Positions 1 to 5,389 of a stretch of 5,389 nucleotides of DNA are shown here, one piece after another. The translations under genes and the position numbers were made by a program. Source of the DNA: Bacteroidota bacterium (GTDB taxonomy: Bacteria > Bacteroidota > Bacteroidia > Flavobacteriales > Flavobacteriaceae); assembly GCA_021793135.1 (NCBI GenBank), contig JAJYTI010000149.1, forward strand, positions 1 through 5,389, read 5' to 3'. The notes under the pieces were generated by a model that worked only from the letters and a program-made list of their open reading frames with translations, made no database searches and was not told the DNA's origin. Numbering within the stretch: position 1 is the first letter of the stretch; every line of letters begins with the position of its first letter.

Positions 1-589
1 CAAACGCATACTTCAAAACCGCCTGTCGATAACGCTTCAACTCGGCTCTTACCTTTTTCAGCGCCTCTATCCCTGCATCAAGCTGGCTGAAAAGCTCTTC
101 AATCTTCGCCACAATCCGCTGCTGCTCGGCGAGAGGAGGAAGGGGATATGGTAATTCTGATAATTGTTTCTTTGTTACACCCCCTATAGTAGTACCACGG
201 TGTTCATATCTGAATATCTGAACTGCTTGCGAAAGATAATATAAGGAATAGTCAGGAAACAACATGTCGTTTCCAACGAGAGCCTGTGAATCCTGACTGA
301 AACACATTGATGTTTTCGTCAAGGCAACTTTTCCTAATCCTACTCGAGTAACAACAATAATACTTCCGGCAGGAACAAGATTTGTTGCTGAGTTCTCAAC
401 GGCTGCGTTTGTAATCTGTTTTCTTGATTTAATATCTTTTAGTCCATAAATATCTGCACTGGTAATCCACGGGATACGACCGGCCCAATATTTGGTAATG
501 TTTGTCGATGGTGTACCTCCGCCCACTATATTGTAAAGTTGTCCGACTCGTGCCCTCACCCAGTTTTTTGGAAGTTTATCTTGATCCAT
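1..589 (-). CDS. hsdS: Type I restriction-modification specificity subunit HsdS, 5' part (cut by window edge)
   Basis: HsdS is the DNA-recognition subunit of type I restriction-modification enzymes; it pairs with HsdM and HsdR and sets the methylated and cleaved sequence. The first 196 residues are visible and the frame stays open to the window edge. Residues 7-150 look like a first target-recognition domain: KNWVRARVGQL at the start, the GGGTPST turn near 23-29, IPWITSADI near 39-47, and GTTIGGVTKKQLSELP near 132-147. Residues 148-196 are the conserved helical spacer (PLPPLAEQQRIVAKIEELF, then a Lys/Glu-rich helix ending RQAVLKYAF). The second recognition domain would lie outside. ATG at 589 is chosen because AGGGA sits 6 bases upstream and an in-frame TAA (595-593) excludes anything earlier except a TTG one codon upstream. 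It follows the PRTase gene by 42 bases on the same strand. The spacer end is much richer in G+C than the three upstream genes. No frameshift is seen. Confidence 0.93.
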   Translation of the reverse strand, partial: MDQDKLPKNWVRARVGQLYNIVGGGTPSTNITKYWAGRIPWITSADIYGLKDIKSRKQITNAAVENSATNLVPAGSIIVVTRVGLGKVALTKTSMCFSQDSQALVGNDMLFPDYSLYYLSQAVQIFRYEHRGTTIGGVTKKQLSELPYPLPPLAEQQRIVAKIEELFSQLDAGIEALKKVRAELKRYRQAVLKYAF

Positions 590-595
590 CAATTA

Positions 596-600
596 TCCCT
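596..600 (-). promoter_or_regulatory. Ribosome binding site of hsdS
   Basis: AGGGA lies 6 bases before the ATG at 589 on the minus strand, just after the PRTase stop codon. It supports this start. No terminator-like hairpin with a T-run separates the two genes (590-631), so hsdS can be reached by read-through from the cassette. Confidence 0.6.
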
Positions 601-631
601 ATTTTACAGTTATTAATTTGAACAGACGTGA

Positions 632-2482
632 TTAAGTTTTTATGTTAAGCAATTCCAGTAATTCTTCGTCGATTTTTTCTTCTTTTTCAAAATGCAAATC
701 AAATCTTTCATTTATCGGATATTTAGCTTCTTCAAAAATAATACTATAATTGATACATAATAAATTTATATCTTGTCGTAAGATAAATTGTATTAACTCT
801 ACATCACGAAATGTATGCTGAAGAATTTTACCAAAATATACTGTAATAATTTTCTTATCGTCTTCATAGGATATCTTATATTTTTTTTCTGGATTATTAT
901 TCTCACCAAGGTTTTCCGATATAGATCTCAAATAAGACAGTTCAGGCCTGTGAATATTTAATCTATGTAGGAATGGTGAAGTTGGTGGCTCTGGCTCTAT
1001 AGGTTCCTCGATGATCAACTCTTCCATATTTTCAACAAAGTCTATACCTTCAGGTAGTGTTATTTTTATAATTACTTCATTAGCTGTTCCATTGCCCTCA
1101 TTATATACTCGAATGAGAAGAGAAAAACGAGAACAGATTAATGGAATATTCTCTTCAATATTAATTTTGTAATATTTAATCTCTTGGTTGTATATATCGA
1201 CTTCTTTATTATATCTATCATAGTCTTTTGTTTCTATTACTAGCTTAGCTGGGAACATATTAGAACGAGCATCATGTTGATATTCGAGTGGAGTTTTGTT
1301 GTCCATTTTATGATGAATTATTGAATTAACGATTTTATCGTTTGGTATTGAAATTATAACATCTTTTGCATGATGTTTTTCTGCAATTATAAATGCAGAA
1401 CAATTAGGAAGGGGCTTGCCAAAAAGTCCACTTAATATGCTCTTTGAGAGATGATTTATATATGGGTCAACATTAAGAATAGAATTTTTGTATTTTTCCC
1501 ATTCATTCCTTTCTGGAAACAATGGGAACCAACCTCGTCCGTTATAAATACCGTATTTCCAAAAAATCGGAAGCAATGATTTGGGAATGTTATGGGAAAA
1601 AAGGGTTAATTTCCCTAAATTACCATATCCGCATAGGCGCTCCCTTAATTTATCATCACCCCACTCGCCCTTTTTATCAGTATACAAATCATATGATATT
1701 TTACAGACTAAATCTTTTGCTTCTTTAGCTTCGTCTTCATTCGACCATAACTTTGTGCCATATTCTAAGTAATTATTGTAATCTTTATGACCAGAAATAA
1801 TTTCAAATTGTTTTAAATGATATTCTTCCTTTAACTTATTAGCAAGATTAGTAGACGGCGATAGCTCAATTGCGACACAATAATATATTGGTAACTCTCT
1901 TAAAATTGCTTGTTCATTTTCTAACAGAGGGTACTTAACATGTTCTCTATGCTGAATAGTAGAACCAAACAATTCAGAAATAAATTTATTTAGCTGATTT
2001 CCAGATGTAATATTATCGTCTACAAACACTATCCCTTTATATGCGCCAGTGCTTAAGCTAGATATAAATTGGTCGATGGTGCATATTTTATGATTAAGTT
2101 CTTCTTCAGTTATATTAAGTTTTTTACCAATTGAATATATGAGCATAGAGGCACTATCATATAAGGTTCCAACTGGGCAGATACACAGATCACTATCTGC
2201 AATTGTTTTATAAGAATTAACGATTAGCGTAACAAGTTTATTTGTATCAAAATAATTAACATTATTAAGTAGTTTAAATGCAATTTTAACATTGTTTAAA
2301 CTGCCGAACTGTAACAACCAGTTAATAATGTTTTCTTCGTTGATAATACCTGTATAATAACTTTTAAATATACCGCTTAATTCAAAGATATCAGAAATTT
2401 TTTCTGTAACGAATTGTCCAATATCATCAAGGATTATTTTTTCACTAATGGTATTGTTTAATTCGGTACTGTCGATCGTCAT
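632..2482 (-). CDS. Phosphoribosyltransferase-like (PRTase-CE-type) protein with C-terminal Ig-like beta domain
   Basis: Predicted 616-residue cytoplasmic protein without a signal peptide or membrane segment. Seen: a PRPP-loop-type motif IVFVDDNITSG at 151-161 (acidic pair D155-D156) after a hydrophobic strand, preceded by ICPVGTLYDSASM (101-113), which fits the first strand and hood of a type I phosphoribosyltransferase fold. Further on are FSHNIPKSLLPIFW (295-308) and GWFPLF (317-322); I recall this pairing from the PRTase-CE family of prokaryotic conflict systems. Residues about 445-600 are beta-rich, with RVYNEGNGTANEVIIKITLP (458-477) resembling CARDB/DUF11-type Ig-like domains, split by a Pro/Glu-rich loop (about 492-503). 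The start at 2482 has AAAGG 7 bases upstream, overlapping the protease stop codon, so translation is probably coupled. Inferred role: effector or signal-generating enzyme, with the Ig-like part sensing or binding a partner. The substrate is unknown. The PRTase fold is fairly sure, the family name less so. Confidence 0.78.
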   Translation of the reverse strand: MTIDSTELNNTISEKIILDDIGQFVTEKISDIFELSGIFKSYYTGIINEENIINWLLQFGSLNNVKIAFKLLNNVNYFDTNKLVTLIVNSYKTIADSDLCICPVGTLYDSASMLIYSIGKKLNITEEELNHKICTIDQFISSLSTGAYKGIVFVDDNITSGNQLNKFISELFGSTIQHREHVKYPLLENEQAILRELPIYYCVAIELSPSTNLANKLKEEYHLKQFEIISGHKDYNNYLEYGTKLWSNEDEAKEAKDLVCKISYDLYTDKKGEWGDDKLRERLCGYGNLGKLTLFSHNIPKSLLPIFWKYGIYNGRGWFPLFPERNEWEKYKNSILNVDPYINHLSKSILSGLFGKPLPNCSAFIIAEKHHAKDVIISIPNDKIVNSIIHHKMDNKTPLEYQHDARSNMFPAKLVIETKDYDRYNKEVDIYNQEIKYYKINIEENIPLICSRFSLLIRVYNEGNGTANEVIIKITLPEGIDFVENMEELIIEEPIEPEPPTSPFLHRLNIHRPELSYLRSISENLGENNNPEKKYKISYEDDKKIITVYFGKILQHTFRDVELIQFILRQDINLLCINYSIIFEEAKYPINERFDLHFEKEEKIDEELLELLNIKT

Positions 2483-2489
2483 TACTTTA

Positions 2490-2494
2490 CCTTT
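2490..2494 (-). promoter_or_regulatory. Ribosome binding site of the PRTase gene, overlapping the protease stop codon
   Basis: AAAGG shares its two leading A bases with the TAA stop of the protease gene (2495-2493) and lies 7 bases before the ATG at 2482. The 10-base gap suggests ribosomes finishing the protease can restart on the PRTase, keeping the two products linked. Confidence 0.5.
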
Positions 2495-3272
2495 ATTTAT
2501 TTACTTTCTTAAGAAGGTCATCAATGTATTTTGCAGAAGTAAAAAAGCCTATTCCCATTTGAGATGTTTCCCCTAATTCTTTCACATGTTCCATTATTTT
2601 ATTGTAAAGATCTGCTGTAAGGCGTACAGGGTCTTGGCCACAATATGAAATACTTGCTCCACAAGCAGGCGAAATAATTATAGGTTTATCTTCAAACTTC
2701 TCACTAACTTTTTGTATTATTAATCCGATAACCTTACCCGAATCACAATCAAATACCGGCCCCCCACTATCACCATGATTCACAAACGCACTTATTACAA
2801 ATATCTGATTTTCACCGGGAAAAGTTCCTGCAAGGATACCTTTGTTAAGGATGGTAGAAAACAATGTAATTTGTTTGTTTATTTTTAAAGTATAAATACC
2901 TACAAAACCTATATCTTCACCTAATCTCTTTTTAAATTTAGTTTCTAATTCTACAGAAGGAAAATTTGACCCATTGATTTTTAATAAAGCGACATCTGCC
3001 TGCTTGTTTTCATTTATTAAAGTTGCCTTAATCTTACCGTTTACTGTGTACTCAGTTGCTCCTTCTAATACATGAGCTGCTGTTGCTATATAACCATCTT
3101 TCGAAACAAAAAAGCCTGTACCAAACTCGCCTTTATTTGTTAATATTGCCACAGTAGATGGCATAACTTTTGATACTGATTCTGTAAATTTTGAATTAGA
3201 AGTATCTGCCGCCAGCCTTTGTTGCACTGATATTAAGAATATAGCCACGAACAAAATAATATTTAATTTCAT
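2493..3272 (-). CDS. Trypsin/HtrA-like serine protease with signal peptide or N-terminal membrane anchor
   Basis: Serine endopeptidase of the chymotrypsin fold (S1 family) with a complete triad: His67 in TAAHVLEG (64-71), Asp93 in QADVALLKI (91-99) and Ser169 in NHGDSGGPVF (165-174). Gly167 to Ser169 should form the oxyanion hole. At 259 residues it is a single protease domain without the PDZ domains of DegP/HtrA, ending in a helical tail (about 218-259). The N-terminus (KLNIILFVAIFLISV, 2-16, then QQRLAAD) looks like a Sec signal peptide with possible cleavage around residues 21-22. With only one early Lys and a weak cleavage site it could instead be an uncleaved anchor. Three cysteines (176, 204, 211) lie in the second half and could form a disulphide if exported. 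The ATG is fixed by a strong AGGAGG 10 bases upstream. It sits between the RT and PRTase genes with gaps of 48 and 10 bases. Trypsin-like domains recur in bacterial conflict systems, where they are thought to activate or destroy partners. The target here is unknown. Confidence 0.9.
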   Translation of the reverse strand: MKLNIILFVAIFLISVQQRLAADTSNSKFTESVSKVMPSTVAILTNKGEFGTGFFVSKDGYIATAAHVLEGATEYTVNGKIKATLINENKQADVALLKINGSNFPSVELETKFKKRLGEDIGFVGIYTLKINKQITLFSTILNKGILAGTFPGENQIFVISAFVNHGDSGGPVFDCDSGKVIGLIIQKVSEKFEDKPIIISPACGASISYCGQDPVRLTADLYNKIMEHVKELGETSQMGIGFFTSAKYIDDLLKKVNK

Positions 3273-3282
3273 TTATTTATAT

Positions 3283-3288
3283 CCTCCT
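3283..3288 (-). promoter_or_regulatory. Strong ribosome binding site of the protease gene
   Basis: A full AGGAGG lies 10 bases before the ATG at 3272. It is the best Shine-Dalgarno match in the window and settles the start, keeping the hydrophobic N-terminus in the protein. By contrast the RT gene has no clear match. Confidence 0.8.
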
Positions 3289-3320
3289 AAAATTCGTTTA
3301 TTTTAAATGATGCTGTAACA

Positions 3321-5189
3321 TTATATGCGATTTGTTAAGTTAGTCTGTAGTATTTTTTTTGTCTCTTCAATCCTTCCCCTTATATGGAATGGATAAGCAC
3401 TAAGTTTTAATTTTATCAGACCAGTTAATAATTTGTTAATAATTTCCGTATCTTTACTTTCCCTAATCAATAAAAGTTTATAAGATTCATCCACAAACAT
3501 TGATGGCGAAATTCGTAATAGATTTTCTATTTCATACAGTTGGGTTCTCTTATCATGCAAGATGTCATTAAGAAACTTGGCAAAAAAAGTAATACGGCTA
3601 TCTGTATCAAATATTGCTTGCTTAATTGCTGTATCCCTTTTTTCTGAATCTGAATTAAGAAAGCAAAGTAACATAGCTTTTTTTACTCGATGATTTAATT
3701 CTTCGTTGAATAAATCCCAGAGTTTCTTCATATTTGCACTTGATAGGCTAAAATATGATAAGGCAATTAAGCTATTTGTTCTGATGGACCAATGTAGATT
3801 TTCATCAACAGCATATTTATATAAAACTTCTTCTAAAGAATGAGGAGGATTGTTTTTATATTTATAAATTTCTATAAGGCGAGCAATTTGATATTCAGGG
3901 AACTCTTCTTTATTCTTGATAAAAACGAGAACTTGTTCTGGAATTCTGTTTCCTTCCTTAAAAACTTTAAAGTATCTTACAATTTTATCAGTGAGAGCCG
4001 GAATATCTACTACCACACTAAAGCATCTATTGACAGCAATATTACTTTTCAGCAAAATTAATCCTGTAAGAATCCTTTTAAATAATCTTATATCTTTTGA
4101 CTTTAACTTATAACCTATTTTTTTAAGATGTTCTTTAAATCCTTTTTCATATTCATTATGTTCTTTCTTTGTTAAGTTTTTCTTTTGAATCCTCTTCTGG
4201 AGTTGTTCAACAAGTGGTGAAATTCCCTCAAATCTTTTATCTTGAATGTACGAATCTAATTCCGGAGAGTCGCAGATCTCTGTTTTTGATGTTTGCATGT
4301 TTAAATGTAACTGTCTCAATACCCTATTGAAAATGAACAAAGCTTTTCTTGCGTCATTTTTATTCTTGGCAAGTATTTTCACATCATCTACATACCTCAG
4401 GTATCTTATGTCACTTAATTGTTCTAATTTCTTAAACTCTTCGTCCAATGGTATAAGATATATGTTACCAAGATAACTGCTAACATCATTACCTTGCGGT
4501 ATACCTCTGTCAATACGGTTTCCATGGGGTGGCAATACAGTCCATTGACCTATAATTTCTATTAAAAGATTGATGGGATAAGGATCTTCACTACCTGAAC
4601 AACGCATTAGAGTAGCCCGAAGAACATCGTGATTAATATTTTCAAAATAACTTGTAATATCTGTAGTAGCCAAAAATTTGTAGCCTTTATTAAAGATGTA
4701 GTCTTTTGTTTTATCATCAAATGCTGGCCATGCTTCATACCATTCTTCAAATTCTTTAATCTTTTTTCTTTGTTCAATTGGTAAAAGTGGGATGTCCCTA
4801 TCTTCGAAAAGCCGATCTGCCTTCCGATTTCCTTTCGGAATTACTCTCCAAGAATAAACATTATCGGGCAGATGTTGATCAATTTTATCTACTAACACAT
4901 TAATGATTGCGTACAATACAACAAAATCTTCAAAATCTAATATTGTACCAGGTCTTGTCGCAAGATGGGATTTTGGCACTTCAATTTCCAGTGCAACTTT
5001 TGGCTTATACTGTCTTTTTAATAACTTATTACCAAGTTCTTTTAGTAATTTCTCGCTACTGTGAGTATAATCTTGGTGTCTGAAAAAATCTGGTATAAAA
5101 AAACGCTTCGCACCATCTTTTGCATAATTAAATGCAAGCTTAAGATTATCTAATGTTGCTATTTGTTTAAGCAAGTCACTTTCGCTCAT
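3321..5189 (-). CDS. Reverse transcriptase of the Abi/UG (DRT-like) defence type with helical-repeat C-terminus
   Basis: RNA-directed DNA polymerase, or a template-independent relative, of 622 residues. Palm motifs are intact: motif A ATTDITSYFENINHDVL (174-190; Asp177), motif B RGIPQGNDVSSYLGNIYL (228-245), motif C RYLRYVDDVKIL (262-273; Asp268, Asp269) and motif D LRQLHLNMQTSKTEI (291-305). Upstream fingers motifs include ATRPGTILDFEDF (77-89) and VYSWRV (111-116). Residues about 365-600 look all-helical with HEAT-like pairs, for example HWSIRTNSLIALSYF (466-480) and HRVKKAMLLCFL (500-511). A helical-repeat extension is typical of Abi and 'unknown group' defence RTs. No maturase domain, HNH nuclease, zinc finger or Cas1 fusion is seen, and motif B is unlike the retron pattern. 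ATG at 5189 is the first start after an in-frame TAG (5198-5196), although no good Shine-Dalgarno is present. As first gene of the trio it is the likely core. I cannot assign a numbered UG or DRT group. Confidence 0.92.
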   Translation of the reverse strand: MSESDLLKQIATLDNLKLAFNYAKDGAKRFFIPDFFRHQDYTHSSEKLLKELGNKLLKRQYKPKVALEIEVPKSHLATRPGTILDFEDFVVLYAIINVLVDKIDQHLPDNVYSWRVIPKGNRKADRLFEDRDIPLLPIEQRKKIKEFEEWYEAWPAFDDKTKDYIFNKGYKFLATTDITSYFENINHDVLRATLMRCSGSEDPYPINLLIEIIGQWTVLPPHGNRIDRGIPQGNDVSSYLGNIYLIPLDEEFKKLEQLSDIRYLRYVDDVKILAKNKNDARKALFIFNRVLRQLHLNMQTSKTEICDSPELDSYIQDKRFEGISPLVEQLQKRIQKKNLTKKEHNEYEKGFKEHLKKIGYKLKSKDIRLFKRILTGLILLKSNIAVNRCFSVVVDIPALTDKIVRYFKVFKEGNRIPEQVLVFIKNKEEFPEYQIARLIEIYKYKNNPPHSLEEVLYKYAVDENLHWSIRTNSLIALSYFSLSSANMKKLWDLFNEELNHRVKKAMLLCFLNSDSEKRDTAIKQAIFDTDSRITFFAKFLNDILHDKRTQLYEIENLLRISPSMFVDESYKLLLIRESKDTEIINKLLTGLIKLKLSAYPFHIRGRIEETKKILQTNLTNRI

Positions 5190-5234
5190 ACTTGTCTATA
5201 ACCATTCTTCAAATATTTAATTCATTTATATATT

Positions 5235-5282
5235 TCATGCCACCAGTACCTCGTTTAATTCTCTGATGATCTTGTTCGCATC
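5235..5282 (-). pseudogene. Possible C-terminal remnant of an interrupted gene (15 codons)
   Basis: Read on the minus strand, this encodes DANKIIRELNEVLVA followed by TGA, which looks like an amphipathic C-terminal helix and not random sequence. Upstream its frame runs into the palindrome and then a TGA at 5312, with no start codon. It lies in a different frame from the upstream gene tail at 5339-5389. One reading is that both are parts of one former C-terminus, possibly of an HsdM-like methylase, split by an insert of about 59 bases carrying the palindrome. The segment is too short to be sure and may be non-coding. Confidence 0.25.
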
Positions 5283-5284
5283 GT

Positions 5285-5309
5285 AGGGGCGGGTTTGAAA
5301 CCCGCCCCT
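5285..5309. repeat. Perfect 12-bp inverted repeat, GC-rich (REP/MITE-like palindrome)
   Basis: AGGGGCGGGTTT (5285-5296) and its exact reverse complement AAACCCGCCCCT (5298-5309) flank a single G at 5297. The unit is strikingly GC-rich against A+T-rich surroundings. GTAGGGGCGGGTTT-type palindromes are familiar as dispersed intergenic repeats in many environmental bacteria. Neither side has a T-run, so a classical intrinsic terminator is not supported, although a transcript could still fold into a strong stem. It lies between the upstream gene end and the RT gene. Confidence 0.85.
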
Positions 5310-5338
5310 TCATATTATGAATCCTTTTGCCCAACACA

Positions 5339-5389
5339 TTACTCTTCACTTTCATGGATATAATCTTGTCTGAGTTTTTCAAATAATGG
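5339..5389 (-). CDS. 3' end of an unidentified upstream gene (partial, 16 codons)
   Basis: The minus-strand frame entering from the window edge reads PLFEKLRQDYIHESEE and stops at TAA (5341-5339). The acidic, helical tail looks like a real C-terminus. It runs in the same direction as the cassette, 149 bases before the RT start. Its position opposite hsdS and its helical character would suit the tail of HsdM, but 16 residues cannot prove this. A second frame also stays open from the edge to 5209, but its product runs through the palindrome and looks unnatural. Confidence 0.4.
   Translation of the reverse strand, partial: PLFEKLRQDYIHESEE

Larger units (their letters stand above)
5190..5338 (-). 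other. Intergenic region upstream of the RT gene: palindrome, possible gene remnant, possible promoter
   Basis: This 149-base stretch holds the perfect palindrome at 5285-5309, a short open stretch ending in TGA at 5235, and an A+T-rich run (5190-5235). The run contains TATA-like hexamers on the minus strand, such as TATATA (5232-5227) and TATAAA (5230-5225). TTAAAC at 5258-5253 is a poor -35 candidate at non-ideal spacing. A promoter for the cassette is likely here if it is not read from the gene upstream, but no convincing sigma-70 pair stands out. No operator or riboswitch is recognised. It is also the only non-coding space beside the RT large enough for a short RNA partner. Confidence 0.4.

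Noticed and set aside
1522..1772. Plus-strand ORFs of 63-68 codons inside the PRTase gene
   Set aside because: They lie antisense within a well-supported gene, overlap one another in two frames and show no domain signal.
3288..3303. Small A/T inverted repeat between the RT and protease genes
   Set aside because: The stem is only 5 A/T pairs around a 6-base loop and overlaps the protease ribosome binding site; it is too weak to call a terminator or switch.
3840..4476. Plus-strand ORFs of 65-76 codons inside the RT gene
   Set aside because: They are antisense shadows of an intact RT, with low-complexity hydrophobic or Ser/Leu-rich products and no ribosome binding sites.
3321..5189. Retron or group II intron / CRISPR-associated RT
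   Set aside because: Motif B is IPQGNDVSS, unlike the usual retron or intron forms; no maturase, HNH or Cas1 segment is seen, no msr/msd-like RNA is recognised upstream, and no CRISPR repeats are in the window.
5176..5205. 9-residue leader ORF (MVIDKYERK) overlapping the RT start
   Set aside because: It lacks a good ribosome binding site and any regulatory structure; an ORF this short is expected by chance.
5285..5309. Intrinsic transcription terminator
   Set aside because: The stem is strong, but neither strand has a T-run directly after it.
5209..5313. 34-codon minus-strand ORF starting MKGRVSNPPLR, just upstream of the RT
   Set aside because: Its first third is only the translation of the palindrome; there is no ribosome binding site and the composition is unlike a protein.

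Overview
The window is one minus-strand gene block, read from high to low coordinates, in what looks like a Gram-negative bacterium. The type I restriction-modification subunit and the palindromic intergenic repeat are both common in environmental bacteria. They do not fix the species, so I give no taxonomic name. Base composition is uneven. The conserved end of hsdS (about 1-140) is visibly richer in G+C, while the three central genes (632-5189) are strongly A+T-rich. This fits a transferred cassette in a different host background.

Layout in order of transcription: (1) 5339-5389, the last 16 codons of an unidentified upstream gene, possibly hsdM. (2) 5190-5338, a short intergenic region with a perfect 12-bp inverted repeat, a possible gene remnant and an A+T-rich stretch that could hold a promoter. 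(3) 3321-5189, a 622-residue reverse transcriptase with intact catalytic motifs and a long helical, HEAT-like C-terminal half. It resembles the Abi/'unknown group' (UG/DRT) defence RTs, not retron or group II intron RTs. (4) 2493-3272, a 259-residue trypsin/HtrA-like serine protease with an intact His-Asp-Ser triad and an N-terminal signal peptide or membrane anchor. (5) 632-2482, a 616-residue protein with an N-terminal phosphoribosyltransferase fold (PRPP-loop motif) of the kind seen in conflict systems (PRTase-CE-like), plus a C-terminal beta-rich Ig-like region. (6) 589 down to the window edge, the first 196 residues of a type I specificity subunit, HsdS.

The gaps are short (48, 10 and 42 bases) and all genes point the same way, so RT, protease, PRTase and hsdS are probably co-transcribed. 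The likeliest reading is that RT-protease-PRTase is a three-gene anti-phage cassette carried as cargo inside a type I RM locus. A working model is that the RT makes or senses a nucleic acid, the PRTase acts on a nucleotide or PRPP-linked substrate as effector or signal maker, and the protease activates or releases another component. The model is inference; only the domain calls and gene order come from the sequence. The protease's apparent export signal is the main puzzle, because the other two products look cytoplasmic.
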